32,061 nucleotides of DNA from contig JAQBXL010000017.1 in NCBI GenBank assembly GCA_027624135.1, positions 1 to 32,061 of the forward strand, read 5' to 3'. Within the stretch, counting starts at the first letter, position 1, and each line of letters starts with the position of its first letter. A program made the translations under genes and the position numbers. Positions 24,057-32,061 of the stretch are shown here, piece by piece. This stretch comes from Chloroflexota bacterium. GTDB taxonomy: Bacteria > Chloroflexota > Dehalococcoidia > Lucifugimonadales > UBA3495. Below the pieces are notes generated by a model that was given only the letters and a program-made list of their open reading frames with translations, ran no database searches and was not told the DNA's origin.

Positions 24057-24854
24057 CTAAGGCAGGCTCCGGAAGATATCCGCCATCCGGCGCACCCGCT
24101 CTGGGTCGATCCGGTTGGCTATGATCCCGCCCTCTTTCAAACTAGTGCCGATGATGGCGCCGTCGGAGTGCTCGATCACCCGCCAGATGTTTTTTTCGGT
24201 TACCCCGCTGCCAACTAAGACCAGCCCGTTGGGGGTAGCCCGGCGTACCACTGAAACATCGAAACTGGCAGTTTCTTCTCCTGTTGCCGCCCCAGAAACG
24301 ATCAAGCCGTCGGCCAGTCCACGCTGGGCCGTTTCCTTGGCCATCAGTCCCAGGTCAACCGTGCCCAACGGCACGGCGTGCTTCACCAAAACATCCGCCA
24401 ACACTTTCACGTCCGCTCCCAGAGCCTGGCGGTGGCGCATGGTCTGGAAAGCCTCGCCTTCTATCAGGCCCTCTTCGGCTGCCATCACTCCATAGTGGAC
24501 GTTCACGCGGATGAATTTCGCGCCGGTAACTGCAGCAATGCCTAGCGCTCCTAAGGCGTCGTTTCGCAGCATGTTTATCCCCACTGGGACTTTGACCACC
24601 TCTTGCACCCGCTCCACGGCCACGGTCATACCGGCGATGGTTTCGGGGTCCAAACGTCCAGTGCGGAAGGGAACATCGCCAAAGTTCTCCACGATGATTC
24701 CGTTCACGCCACCCTGCTCCAGGATTCCCGCTTCCTCCTCGGCCCGGTCGATCACCTTTTTCATATCTCCGCCCCACCGTGGTGAGCCGGGAAGGGGCAG
24801 CAGATGGACCACGCCGATGAACGCCTTGGAAGTGCCAAATAGGTCACGGCTCAT
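24057..24854 (-). CDS. BtpA/SgcQ family TIM-barrel protein
   Basis: A 265-residue protein of the BtpA/SgcQ family. FIGVVHLLPLPGSPRWGGD near residue 12 is the family signature; GGVNGIIVENFGDVPF near 48, VPVGINMLRNDALGAL near 94 and FIRVNVHYGV near 118 follow. BtpA of cyanobacteria stabilises photosystem I, but in non-phototrophs the family is of unknown function and may bind or convert a sugar- or nucleoside-like substrate. The ATG lies 3 bp after the toxin-like gene's stop, so it is probably translated from the same transcript as the HTH and MazF-like genes, which is odd for a toxin-antitoxin unit. Confidence 0.85.
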   Translation of the reverse strand: MSRDLFGTSKAFIGVVHLLPLPGSPRWGGDMKKVIDRAEEEAGILEQGGVNGIIVENFGDVPFRTGRLDPETIAGMTVAVERVQEVVKVPVGINMLRNDALGALGIAAVTGAKFIRVNVHYGVMAAEEGLIEGEAFQTMRHRQALGADVKVLADVLVKHAVPLGTVDLGLMAKETAQRGLADGLIVSGAATGEETASFDVSVVRRATPNGLVLVGSGVTEKNIWRVIEHSDGAIIGTSLKEGGIIANRIDPERVRRMADIFRSLP

Positions 24855-24857
24855 TGG

Positions 24858-25211
24858 TTAGCTCTTCAACTCTAGAATCTGTTTCAAGTTAGATTCTATT
24901 TCGATAAGATCCCTTTGGGAAACTGTACCCATTTTACGGTCAATCATGGTTTGTTTGATGGTCCGAATAATACCAGTTGCGACTGACGGAAATAGCAATC
25001 CTGCAGTTTCCCAGTCAACCATCAGATGGTCTCCCGCTAGAATCCGCCGGGTATTGCTAGTTATAGCCGACACCACCGCTTCCTGCCGTCCAACCAGGTA
25101 CTGTTCCGAGCTAAGAATCAGTACCGGCCGACGCTTGCTGCCGCTTTCTTCAGAAAATACGAAATCGACAAGAACCACGTCACCTCGGCTATAGTCGGTC
25201 GTACTCTGCAT
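24858..25211 (-). CDS. MazF/PemK-family growth inhibitor (toxin)
   Basis: A 117-residue MazF/PemK-like endoribonuclease. YSRGDVVLVDFVFSEESGSK is the conserved first strand and loop, RRPVLILSSEQY carries the catalytic-Arg region near residue 28, and AITSNTRR with the Ser/Thr of the active site is near 50. MazF toxins cut single-stranded mRNA at short motifs and are held by a partner protein. The ATG is inside the end of the upstream HTH gene (23-nt overlap), showing tight coupling. The partner is not the usual AbrB- or RHH-type antitoxin. It lies directly before the BtpA gene. Confidence 0.85.
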   Translation of the reverse strand: MQSTTDYSRGDVVLVDFVFSEESGSKRRPVLILSSEQYLVGRQEAVVSAITSNTRRILAGDHLMVDWETAGLLFPSVATGIIRTIKQTMIDRKMGTVSQRDLIEIESNLKQILELKS

Positions 25212-25677
25212 CCTGCTCGTTGTCCCATAATTCTGCTAGTACTGGGTCTTCGGCTCCGTTCAATTCTGCGATGCCTGATGAATCGTTCCGGTGCATTGGC
25301 GAATCGAGGTCCGCTCTTCTGATCCGGTGATGGCCGCCACGCCCGACGCGGTAGGCCACCATCTGGCCGTCGCGGATCAATTGCTGGACCGTGCGTTTCG
25401 AGACCGATAGATACTGGGCGGCTTCTACCACCGAGTACCACTCTTTGCCTGGACCTGCCCATACCCGCCGGTAGAAAACTTGGTTCGTGGTTTGTTTGGA
25501 AACAATGACACCTAGGTCTTCTAACTCCGATAACGCACCGTCGAGGTCAGTCGACGACAGAGTGGTCTTGCGGCGTAACTCTAGATAACCGATCGGAGCG
25601 TCGGCGGGAATCAGCTCAAGCAAGCCTTGGCGATTGCCGATAGAGCTAGAATATTGTGGGCCGTCATTCTGGGTCAT
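25189..25677 (-). CDS. Excisionase-type HTH protein, probable antitoxin/regulator
   Basis: A 162-residue protein. The N-terminal half (LELIPADAPIGYLELRRKTT, ALSELEDLGVIVSKQTTNQV) looks like a winged-helix domain. Residues about 79-130 form a MerR/excisionase-type helix-turn-helix: EWYSVVEAAQYLSVSKRTVQ, then IRDGQMVAYRVG and HHRIRRADL. The acidic C-terminus (AEDPVLAELWDNEQDAEYD) is suited to wrap a MazF dimer. It overlaps the MazF-like gene by 23 nt and is probably its antitoxin and autorepressor. An inverted repeat at 25706-25729 just upstream is a candidate operator. Confidence 0.75.
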   Translation of the reverse strand: MTQNDGPQYSSSIGNRQGLLELIPADAPIGYLELRRKTTLSSTDLDGALSELEDLGVIVSKQTTNQVFYRRVWAGPGKEWYSVVEAAQYLSVSKRTVQQLIRDGQMVAYRVGRGGHHRIRRADLDSPMHRNDSSGIAELNGAEDPVLAELWDNEQDAEYDRL

Positions 25678-25705
25678 GTTTTGCCATTTTTAGCGGTAAT
25701 ATGTT

Positions 25706-25729
25706 AATAACAGCGTTTTTTGCGTTATT
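25706..25729. promoter_or_regulatory. Inverted repeat, candidate operator of the HTH-MazF unit
   Basis: AATAAC-A-GC (25706-25714) pairs with GCGTTATT (25722-25729) with one bulged A. It lies about 30 bp upstream of the HTH start, in an AT-rich stretch that also separates this unit from divergent uvrA. Confidence 0.4.
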
Positions 25730-25784
25730 CTGCACAACTATTCTAGCATGAGGATTAACCCAGCGGAAGTCTATGTGTTGTCAT

Positions 25785-25808
25785 AACGATATTACAAACG
25801 ATGTTACA
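25785..25808 (+). promoter_or_regulatory. Tandem 12-bp direct repeat before uvrA
   Basis: AACGATATTACA and AACGATGTTACA are adjacent and differ at one base. They lie 34 bp upstream of the uvrA ATG, overlapping a TACAAT -10-like box at 25805-25810; TTGTCA at 25778-25783 is a -35-like box but 21 bp away. A damage-responsive or other regulator site is possible. Confidence 0.45.
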
Positions 25809-25841
25809 ATATGGTCCAGAATTGGGTGAGGGTGGAGACGT

Positions 25842-28808
25842 ATGCCCCAGGATTTTATCCACGTTAAAGGCGCCCGGGTTCACAACCTCAAGAACATAGA
25901 GATCACCATCCCCAGAGACAAGCTGGTGGTGATTACCGGAGTATCCGGTTCCGGCAAGAGTTCCCTGGCTTTCGACACCATCTACGCAGAGGGACAGCGC
26001 CGTTACGTTGAATCCCTCTCGGCCTACGCCCGCCAGTTCTTGGGTCGGATGGACAAACCAGACGTTGACTATATCGAAGGTCTTTCGCCGGCCATCTCCA
26101 TCGACCAGAAGGGCGTTTCCCACAACCCCCGGTCCACAGTGGGCACAGTTACCGAGATCTATGACTATCTCCGCCTGCTCTTCGCAAGAGTCGGCCTGCC
26201 CCATTGCCCCAAGTGCGGTCGACCCGTCGAGCGGCAGACCATCTCCCAGATCGTAGACTCCATCATGAGCCTCGAAGAGGGCAGCCGGATAACTCTGATG
26301 GCGCCCAAGATACGGCGCAAGAAGGGCGAACACAAAGACGTGTTTGAGAACGCCCGCCGCTCCGGATTCGTCCGCGTCAGGGTCAACGGAGAGATCCTCC
26401 TGCTGGACGAGATGGGAGACCTGGACCTCGACAAGAAGAAATGGCACTACATCGAACTGGTCGTCGACCGCCTGACCGTGCGGCCCGACACCGAGATAAG
26501 CCGGGTAGCCGAGTCTGTGGAGACCGCTCTGCGTGAGGGTGAAGGCGTAATGGAAGCCCACGTGGAAGACGGCGAGACGTTGGTCTTCTCTGAGCAGTTC
26601 GCCTGCGTCAAATGCAACACCAGCCTGCCTGAGATCGAGCCCCGCACCTTCAGCTTCAACAGTCCCCATGGCGCCTGTTCCGATTGCACTGGGCTGGGTT
26701 ACAAGCTGGCTTTGGACCCCGATCTGATCATCTCCAACAAAGACCTTTCCCTGTCCCAAGGGGCCATCGCTCCGTGGACTCGCGGAGGCCCATCCAGTGG
26801 TTGGTACATTAGCCTGATGGAATCGGTGGCCCAGGCCAACGGGTTCTCCTCCAAAACCCCGGTGAAGGACTTGGACCAGAAACACATCGACCTGATCCTC
26901 TACGGAAACGAAGAAAACAAGGTCACTGTTCGCCACCGTACCCACCGAGGCCAAGAATATTCATGGGACACCAACTTTGAAGGCGTGATTCCAAACCTGG
27001 AGCGCCGTTACAAGAGGACCGAGTCCGACTACATGCGCCATCAGATCGAGCGTTATATGTCGGCTCGCCCTTGTCTGTCCTGTGGCGGAAAGAGGTTGCG
27101 GCCTGAGGCCTTGGCGGTGACGGTCTGCGGTCTGGGAATCATGGAGGTCTGCGGCAAGAACATCGGCCAGGCGGCCGAGTGGATCAGGGAGATAGACCCC
27201 GACGCCCCCGGTCCCCATAAGAAGTCGGTCCTCACCGCCCGCGAGAAGACCATCGCCAATCAGGTCTTGAAAGAGATCGAGGGTCGCGTCAATTTCCTGG
27301 AAGGCATCGGCTTGGACTACATAACCATGGACCGCACCGCCCGAACTCTCTCCGGCGGCGAGGCCCAGCGAGTTCGTCTAGCCACCCAGATCGGTTCCGG
27401 GCTGACCGGCGTGCTCTATGTTTGCGACGAACCCACCGTTGGGTTGCATCCCCATGATGACCAACGATTGATCGACACCCTGCTCCATCTGAAGGACATG
27501 GGAAATACCGTGTTGGTAGTGGAGCACGACGAAGCCATGATGCGGTCGGCCGACTTCATAGCAGACCTTGGTCCCGGCGCCGGTGAACATGGAGGCGAAG
27601 TCGTCGCCACCGGAACAGTTGCTGACATCGAGGCGTCGCTCGAATCCCTGACTGGGGCGTACCTCAGCGGCCGCAAGGTCGTTCCGGTGCCGGAACAGCG
27701 GCGGAGCGGCAACGGTGGCGAGCTGGTGGTCAAGGGCGCTAGAGAAAATAACCTGAAAAACGTGGATGTCGGTTTCCCGTTGGGAGAGCTGGTCTGTATC
27801 ACCGGCGTTTCCGGGTCCGGCAAGAGCAGCCTGGTCTACGAGATCCTGTATAAGAAGCTCAACCAGGTGATCAACAATGGCCGGGAGGTTCCCGGAGCAC
27901 ACAGCGAGGTCCACGGAATCGAGGGCGTGGATAAGGTCGTAAACATCGACCAGTCTCCCATCGGCCGCACTCCCAGGAGCAACCCCGCGACCTACACCGG
28001 GGCGTTCACCCCTATTCGAGACCTTTTCGCAAGTTTGCCCGAAGCCCGCGTTCGCGGCTACGCTCCCGGCCGGTTCTCCTTCAACGTTAAGGGAGGCCGT
28101 TGCGAGGCATGCCAGGGCGAGGGCTATAACCAGATCGAGATGCAGTTCTTGCCTGACGTGACTGTTCCTTGCGAGGTATGCCAGGGCCGCCGCTACAACC
28201 GCGAGGCCCTTGAAGTAACTCTGAAGGATAAGAGCATCGCCGATGTTCTGAACATGACCGTGGGCCAGGCGCTGGAGTTTTTCATCAACTTCCCGCGCAT
28301 CAAACCCAAGTTGGAGACGCTGCGGGACGTGGGACTGGGCTACATCCGGTTGGGACAGCCTGCAACCACCCTCTCAGGCGGCGAAGCCCAGCGGGTGAAG
28401 CTGGCCACCGAACTATCAAAGCGCGCCACCGGCAAGACTGTATACCTGTTGGACGAGCCCACCACCGGACTTTCCTTCTCGGACTGTGCCGCCCTGCTCG
28501 GAGTCCTGCACCGCATAGTGGACAGCGGCAACACGGTGATCCTCATCGAGCACAACCTGGACGTTATCAAGAACTCTGACTGGGTGATTGACCTGGGTCC
28601 GGGAGCGGGCGACAAGGGTGGCAATCTCATCGCCACCGGCACTCCCGAGCAACTGGCTGCCAACGCGAAGTCCATCACCGGCAAGTACCTGAAGCGGGTG
28701 CTAAAGATACCAGATACCGCCTCAGAATCAGCGAAGACCAAACCCGCTGCCGGGAAATCGGCCAAGACGCGGTCTAAAGAGCCAGCAGCAGCGGTAGCTG
28801 GCGACTAG
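25842..28808 (+). CDS. uvrA: Excinuclease ABC subunit A (UvrA)
   Basis: A 988-residue UvrA, the damage-sensing ATPase of nucleotide excision repair, which loads UvrB at lesions. Two ABC modules are visible. Module I has [20 protein letters not shown] near residue 31 and the [20 protein letters not shown] signature near 500. Module II has [16 protein letters not shown] near 655 and [18 protein letters not shown] near 845 with [11 protein letters not shown]. Zinc-finger cysteines occur in [10 protein letters not shown]…GACSDC and in the CEACQGEG…[10 protein letters not shown] pair. The C-terminus adds a Lys/Ala-rich tail beyond the usual end. GGTGGAG precedes the ATG. It is divergent from the toxin-like unit and followed by an MBL-fold gene. 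Confidence 0.98.
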   Translation: MPQDFIHVKGARVHNLKNIEITIPRDKLVVITGVSGSGKSSLAFDTIYAEGQRRYVESLSAYARQFLGRMDKPDVDYIEGLSPAISIDQKGVSHNPRSTVGTVTEIYDYLRLLFARVGLPHCPKCGRPVERQTISQIVDSIMSLEEGSRITLMAPKIRRKKGEHKDVFENARRSGFVRVRVNGEILLLDEMGDLDLDKKKWHYIELVVDRLTVRPDTEISRVAESVETALREGEGVMEAHVEDGETLVFSEQFACVKCNTSLPEIEPRTFSFNSPHGACSDCTGLGYKLALDPDLIISNKDLSLSQGAIAPWTRGGPSSGWYISLMESVAQANGFSSKTPVKDLDQKHIDLILYGNEENKVTVRHRTHRGQEYSWDTNFEGVIPNLERRYKRTESDYMRHQIERYMSARPCLSCGGKRLRPEALAVTVCGLGIMEVCGKNIGQAAEWIREIDPDAPGPHKKSVLTAREKTIANQVLKEIEGRVNFLEGIGLDYITMDRTARTLSGGEAQRVRLATQIGSGLTGVLYVCDEPTVGLHPHDDQRLIDTLLHLKDMGNTVLVVEHDEAMMRSADFIADLGPGAGEHGGEVVATGTVADIEASLESLTGAYLSGRKVVPVPEQRRSGNGGELVVKGARENNLKNVDVGFPLGELVCITGVSGSGKSSLVYEILYKKLNQVINNGREVPGAHSEVHGIEGVDKVVNIDQSPIGRTPRSNPATYTGAFTPIRDLFASLPEARVRGYAPGRFSFNVKGGRCEACQGEGYNQIEMQFLPDVTVPCEVCQGRRYNREALEVTLKDKSIADVLNMTVGQALEFFINFPRIKPKLETLRDVGLGYIRLGQPATTLSGGEAQRVKLATELSKRATGKTVYLLDEPTTGLSFSDCAALLGVLHRIVDSGNTVILIEHNLDVIKNSDWVIDLGPGAGDKGGNLIATGTPEQLAANAKSITGKYLKRVLKIPDTASESAKTKPAAGKSAKTRSKEPAAAVAGD

Positions 28809-28897
28809 CCAAGTTACTAGAATGCCGGTCCGTCAGGCTGCTCTGCTAGAATAATCCATCAGGTCTACAACCAAAATCCACCACCCGGAGAGATGAT

Positions 28898-29539
28898 ATG
28901 GCACTGCACTATGACGGCGAAGTGAAAATCACCAAGGTAGCCAACATGAGTTCCATGGGCAACAACGGCTACCTGATAACTTGCCCCGAGACCAACGAAT
29001 GCATATTGATCGACACTCCAGGGGAACCGGAGAAACTGTTGGGCGCCATCGGCAATGAGAACATCAAGGCGATCTTGATCACCCATAACCATCGCGACCA
29101 CCTGGCTGGATTCGACGAGATCACTGGCAAAGTTAACGCTCCAGTGGGGATCTCTCCTGCCGACGCCCACGCTCTACCCAAGGCACCGGACGTTGAACTC
29201 ACCGACGGCAAGATCATAAAGTTCGGAAACCAAGAACTTCAGGTTCTGAACACTCCTGGCCACACCGATGGAGCGTCCTGTTTCTTGGTGGGCAAGCACC
29301 TATTCTCGGGCGACACCCTGTTTCCCGGCGGACCCGGCAAGAGCCGCAGCCCAAAGGCGTTCAAGCAACTGGTCAACAGTATCACCAGCAAGTTGCTGAC
29401 TCTATCAGACGACACAGCCGTCTACCCCGGCCATGGGGACGATACTACCATCGGAGAGGCCCGCCGCCGCTACACCGAATTCGCCTCCCGACCCCACCCA
29501 GATGACATGCAAGGCGACGTGGACTGGCTTAACAGCTAA
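28898..29539 (+). CDS. MBL-fold metallo-hydrolase
   Basis: A 213-residue metallo-beta-lactamase-fold protein of the glyoxalase II-like group. The metal site is complete: T-H63-N-H65-R-D67-H68, His122 in NTPGHTDGAS, Asp139 in LFSGDTLFPGG and His179 in VYPGHGDD. Likely hydrolyses a thioester such as S-lactoylglutathione or a related small-thiol ester, though persulfide dioxygenases share these motifs. Cytoplasmic, with no signal peptide. GGAGAG lies before the ATG. It is about 90 bp after uvrA and 30 bp before the M16 peptidase gene, so the three probably share transcription. Confidence 0.92.
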   Translation: MALHYDGEVKITKVANMSSMGNNGYLITCPETNECILIDTPGEPEKLLGAIGNENIKAILITHNHRDHLAGFDEITGKVNAPVGISPADAHALPKAPDVELTDGKIIKFGNQELQVLNTPGHTDGASCFLVGKHLFSGDTLFPGGPGKSRSPKAFKQLVNSITSKLLTLSDDTAVYPGHGDDTTIGEARRRYTEFASRPHPDDMQGDVDWLNS

Positions 29540-29569
29540 CACGCGAAACTTTAACTGCCCGAGGAGTAC

Positions 29570-30832
29570 ATGTACCAACGTTCAGTCCTGGATAATAAAC
29601 TTCGCGTTCTGACGTCAACCATGGCCCATACCCAGTCGGTATCCGTGGTCATCTGCGTTGGAGCGGGTTCCCGATACGAGTCCGACGCGATGGCGGGCGT
29701 CTCCCACTTCATCGAACACTTGCCTTTCAAAGGAACGACGAACTGGCCCACCGCCCGGGCTGTTAGCGAAGCCATCGAGGGGGTTGGCGGGGTGATGAAC
29801 GCCAGCACTGACCGCGAGATGACCGTCTTCTGGTGCAAGGTCTCTCGGCTTCATTACAAAACCGCGTTCGCTGTGCTGATGGATATGGTGCTCAACTCGA
29901 TTCTCGACCCCGAAGACGTGGAGAAAGAGCGCGAGGTTATTCAAGAAGAGCTGCGCATGACCTACGACCAACCGTCTTACAGAGTGGACCTGCTTATCGA
30001 CGAGGCCATCTGGCCTGACCAGGCTATGGGCCGAGACGTTGGCGGCACTCCAGAGTCGGTGGCCGACATCCAGCAGAAAGACATCCGCGAGTACATGCAC
30101 CAGCAATACAATCCGGCCAACACGGTGGTGGCAGTTGCCGGCAACGTGACCCACGACGAAGTGGTTGATATGCTAGCGGAGACTACGCGCGATTGGAAAC
30201 CCCTCGAGTCTCTGGATTGGGAACCGGCCACTGATGGGGATCAAGGTCCATCAGTTAAGATTGAGCGACGCCGCAGCGATCAGTCCCACGTATGCATAGC
30301 CGTGCCGGGCTTGTCCCTGAATCACCCTGACCGTTATGCCTTCAATCTGATGAACACCATCTTGGGCGACGGCATGAGCAGCCGCTTGTTCTTGAACCTT
30401 CGCGAGGAACAGGGTCTGGCCTACGACGTGCAAAGCTCAACCAGCAGTTTTCGGGATACGGGCTCACTGGTGGTCTACTGCGGAGTGGAACCCCAGAAGA
30501 CGAATGACGCCGTGAAGGCCATCGTCCAAGAGTTCAAAGGGATGCACGAGGAACCTGGCGAACAAGAGCTTCGCAAAGCCAAAGAGTATTCCAAGGGCCG
30601 ACTGTTGCTCAGTATGGAGGATACCAGAGCGGTAGCTTCATGGTTGGGCGCCCAGGAACTGCTCCAAGATTGCGTTCGCACTCCAGATGAAGTCGTGGAT
30701 ATGTTGGAGGCAGTGAATGCCTCAGACGTGTCCAGGGTAGCCAATAAAATGTTGGACGCCAACAAGATTCGGTTGGCGGTGGTCGGTCCTCGGGGCGGGT
30801 CCAAGACGCTCACCGGACTGCTCCGCTTCTAG
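29570..30832 (+). CDS. M16-family zinc metallopeptidase (processing-peptidase-like)
   Basis: A 420-residue pitrilysin/M16B-type peptidase. The inverted zinc motif H46-F-I-E49-H50 is intact, followed by FKGT and by the third ligand region EREVIQEEL (Glu near 126-127). The C-terminal half carries the family's second domain with LNLREEQGLAYDVQSS near 287. These enzymes degrade or process peptides inside a clam-shell chamber and often act in pairs; only one gene is seen here and its catalytic site is complete, so it may work as a homodimer. No signal peptide. GAGGAG precedes the ATG. A good terminator follows. Confidence 0.92.
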   Translation: MYQRSVLDNKLRVLTSTMAHTQSVSVVICVGAGSRYESDAMAGVSHFIEHLPFKGTTNWPTARAVSEAIEGVGGVMNASTDREMTVFWCKVSRLHYKTAFAVLMDMVLNSILDPEDVEKEREVIQEELRMTYDQPSYRVDLLIDEAIWPDQAMGRDVGGTPESVADIQQKDIREYMHQQYNPANTVVAVAGNVTHDEVVDMLAETTRDWKPLESLDWEPATDGDQGPSVKIERRRSDQSHVCIAVPGLSLNHPDRYAFNLMNTILGDGMSSRLFLNLREEQGLAYDVQSSTSSFRDTGSLVVYCGVEPQKTNDAVKAIVQEFKGMHEEPGEQELRKAKEYSKGRLLLSMEDTRAVASWLGAQELLQDCVRTPDEVVDMLEAVNASDVSRVANKMLDANKIRLAVVGPRGGSKTLTGLLRF

Positions 30833-30867
30833 CCCAGTTTAGGGCTACAGGCCACACCCATAAAAGA

Positions 30868-30903
30868 AGTAGAGGCGCCACACTGCGGCGTCTCCACTTT
30901 TTT
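30868..30903 (+). terminator. Intrinsic terminator after the M16 peptidase gene
   Basis: AGTAGAGGCGCC (30868-30879) pairs with GGCGTCTCCACT (30887-30898) with one mismatch and one wobble, followed by six T. It lies between convergent genes and, read on the other strand, could also end the FAH-family transcript. Confidence 0.8.
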
Positions 30904-30938
30904 AAGTCAGCGATCTTAAACCGAATCGAATCAGTGGC

Positions 30939-31730
30939 CTACTCGGCGTCCTCTGCTTCCACCGGGTTGCTCAATATGCCGATGCCGGGTATCTCAACAT
31001 CCACCAGATCTCCCGGCTTCAGCGCCACCGTAACACCGGTGCTGCCCGAGAAGACCAAGTCCCCCGGACGCAGGGTCACTTGCTGGCTGATGTAGCTAAC
31101 AATCTCAGCAAATGTGAACAGCATCTCTTCCGTGCAGCCGTGCTGAACCTCTTCGCCGTTCAGACGTACGATCATCTCTAATTTCTGCGGATCAACATCG
31201 GTGTCGATCCAAGGTCCTACTGGGGCGAAAGTGTCGGCGCCCTTGGCCCTCCAGAAAGTCCAGTCGTCTTTCTGCCAGGCGCGATCGCTGACGTCGTTGC
31301 CGCACGTATACCCCAGGATGCACTTGGGGGCCTCTTGCGGAGTCACCCGGCGGCAGGTCTTGCCAATCACAGCCACGGCCTCGCCCTCATAATGGACATC
31401 GCCGGAAGAATCATTGGGAAGAATTATGGGCTCCCCGGTGCCGGTGAGCGACCCTCTGGTCTTGATCCAGGGATTGGGGTGCTCAGGGACACTGGGATTC
31501 TCGTCTCCCAGCACGCCGGCTGCGAATTCCAAGTGATTTGCAAAATTTAGGCCGGGACACCAGATTTCTGAGGGCTCGGTCGGAGGCAAGAGTTTCACGT
31601 CCTGCAGACGGAACTTGGTATCTGTCATGCGGAACCTGGTATAGATGCTACCCCGGATTTCCACCACTTCATCGCCTTGGACCACACCGTAAGCGGTCCG
31701 GCCATTGCTGCGGAAGCGTGCTATTTTCAT
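30939..31730 (-). CDS. Fumarylacetoacetate hydrolase (FAH) family protein
   Basis: A 263-residue FAH-superfamily enzyme: hydrolysis or decarboxylation of 2-oxo/1,3-diketo acids with a divalent metal. The catalytic sequence HYEGEAVAVIGKTCRRV (about residues 115-131) contains the paired Glu ligands, GYTCGNDVSDRAWQKDD near 145 has the Asp ligand, and the C-terminal FTFAEIVSYISQQVTLRPGD and SGSTGV motifs are typical. The N-terminal MKIARFRSNGRTAYGVVQGD is the usual FAH start, so the ATG at 31730 is chosen; the open frame extends 62 codons upstream through the regulatory repeats. The ribosome site is weak. It may serve the end of a meta-cleavage or 2-oxo-acid pathway, consistent with the other catabolic genes. 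Confidence 0.9.
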   Translation of the reverse strand: MKIARFRSNGRTAYGVVQGDEVVEIRGSIYTRFRMTDTKFRLQDVKLLPPTEPSEIWCPGLNFANHLEFAAGVLGDENPSVPEHPNPWIKTRGSLTGTGEPIILPNDSSGDVHYEGEAVAVIGKTCRRVTPQEAPKCILGYTCGNDVSDRAWQKDDWTFWRAKGADTFAPVGPWIDTDVDPQKLEMIVRLNGEEVQHGCTEEMLFTFAEIVSYISQQVTLRPGDLVFSGSTGVTVALKPGDLVDVEIPGIGILSNPVEAEDAE

Positions 31731-32061
31731 TCTACCCCTACTTCTACCGACGAAAATGAGAACTAGGCTAGCGCAGATTCTACTGGCCAAATCCAGGCGT
31801 GGCAAGCGGAATTTGCGATTGCATAAAAGGACTGACGGGTACGGTACACGCCTAACCGTAGGTAAAAGTGTGAAAAAAGTGTGAATTCTGTGTGAGCCGT
31901 AATCACCTATAATCACCTCCTACCCCAACGTCAACGATGCCCGTGGCGAACGGCCGGTTAAGCCGACATTCCCCAGATCAAACCGACTTTCCTGGATATA
32001 GCTCTCCCTGGGATACCGCCAACGGTAATTCCGCATTCCAAGGATGTCAAATGCGGCCTGA
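31731..32061. other. Intergenic region with phased repeats
   Basis: 331 bp to the window edge without a firm gene. It holds the GTGTGA array and TATAAT described separately, and an inverted repeat CCGCATT (32031-32037)/AATGCGG (32050-32056). On the minus strand a frame is open from the window edge to a TAG at 31920-31922 (…AAFDILGMRNYRWRYPRESY…); it could be the tail of another gene but is too short to identify. Confidence 0.45.
31868..31918 (+). promoter_or_regulatory. Three GTGTGA boxes at 11-bp spacing with a downstream TATAAT
   Basis: GTGTGA starts at 31868, 31879 and 31890, exactly 11 bp apart. A consensus TATAAT follows at 31908-31913 with no -35, and TAATCACCT is repeated at 31900-31908 and 31910-31918. 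Helically phased direct repeats ending about 12 bp before a -10 resemble activator sites of OmpR/PhoB-type response regulators. The regulated gene could lie beyond the right edge or be the FAH gene. Confidence 0.5.

Noticed and set aside
25755-26954. 399-codon open frame on the minus strand opposite uvrA
   Set aside because: It runs antisense to the certain uvrA gene, shows no recognisable domain, and is the usual shadow of a GC-rich coding strand.
31731-31916. 62-codon N-terminal extension of the FAH-family protein
   Set aside because: The family begins at MKIARF, and the extension runs through operator-like repeats.
1-32061. CRISPR array, prophage, IS element or integrase
   Set aside because: No regularly spaced long repeats, no transposase or integrase motifs and no terminal inverted repeats were seen; the repeats present are short palindromes.

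Overview
The window looks like a chromosomal segment of an uncultivated marine-type Chloroflexota bacterium, most likely of the SAR202/Dehalococcoidia-related lineage. This is an inference from gene content: F420/FMN-type luciferase-like monooxygenases, CitE/HpcH-type lyases, amidohydrolase-2 proteins, an SMP-30 lactonase, BtpA, and a long GlcD-GlcF-type oxidase. There is no rRNA, tRNA, phage or IS element. UGA is an ordinary stop here (both luciferase-like genes end in TGA), and TTG and GTG starts are used.

The main result is a cluster of three probable selenoproteins, all on the minus strand between about 10.6 and 17.4 kb. In each, one in-frame TGA splits what would otherwise be an intact gene. 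Each TGA sits exactly at the family's redox or catalytic cysteine: the OsmC peroxidatic position, the first residue of the UGSC-type motif (here U-G-G-C), and the rhodanese active-site loop. Each is followed at short range by a perfect 7-bp hairpin whose apical loop begins 18 to 26 nt after the UGA, the placement expected of a bacterial SECIS element. Standard gene callers would report six fragments. The UGSC and rhodanese genes lie in one apparent operon with an FAD/Fe-S oxidase, a threonine-synthase-like PLP enzyme and a small cupin. The OsmC protein is a tandem duplication with Sec in the first domain and Ser at the matching place in the second.

Layout. 1-2.9 kb (+): tail of an upstream gene, SMP-30 lactonase, CMD/AhpD-like protein, a structured intergenic region, and an HpcH/HpaI aldolase behind a palindrome that contains a perfect -10 box. 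3.0-5.2 kb: two closely related amidohydrolases, head to head. 5.3-8.3 kb (+): three consecutive CitE-like lyases behind a good sigma70-type promoter, the first with a degenerate active site. 8.3-11.6 kb (-): OsmC selenoprotein, then an ADP-forming acyl-CoA synthetase. 11.7-13.5 kb (+): luciferase-like oxidoreductase and a bicupin. 13.5-20.4 kb (-): a flavoprotein 3'-end remnant and the selenoprotein operon. 20.6-24.0 kb (+): VOC protein, luciferase-like oxidoreductase, class III aminotransferase and a small possible RHH protein. 24.1-25.7 kb (-): excisionase-type HTH, MazF/PemK toxin and BtpA. 25.8-30.8 kb (+): uvrA, an MBL-fold hydrolase and an M16 peptidase. 30.9-31.7 kb (-): FAH-family hydrolase, with a control region of 11-bp-phased repeats beyond it.

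Catabolic enzymes for small oxygenated carbon compounds dominate: lactone hydrolysis, amidohydrolases, CoA activation, retro-aldol cleavage of CoA esters, hydroxy-acid oxidation and transamination. The thiol/selenol redox proteins sit among them. A family of G/C-rich palindromic repeats is scattered through the window, and one copy has been absorbed in frame into the FAD/Fe-S oxidase.
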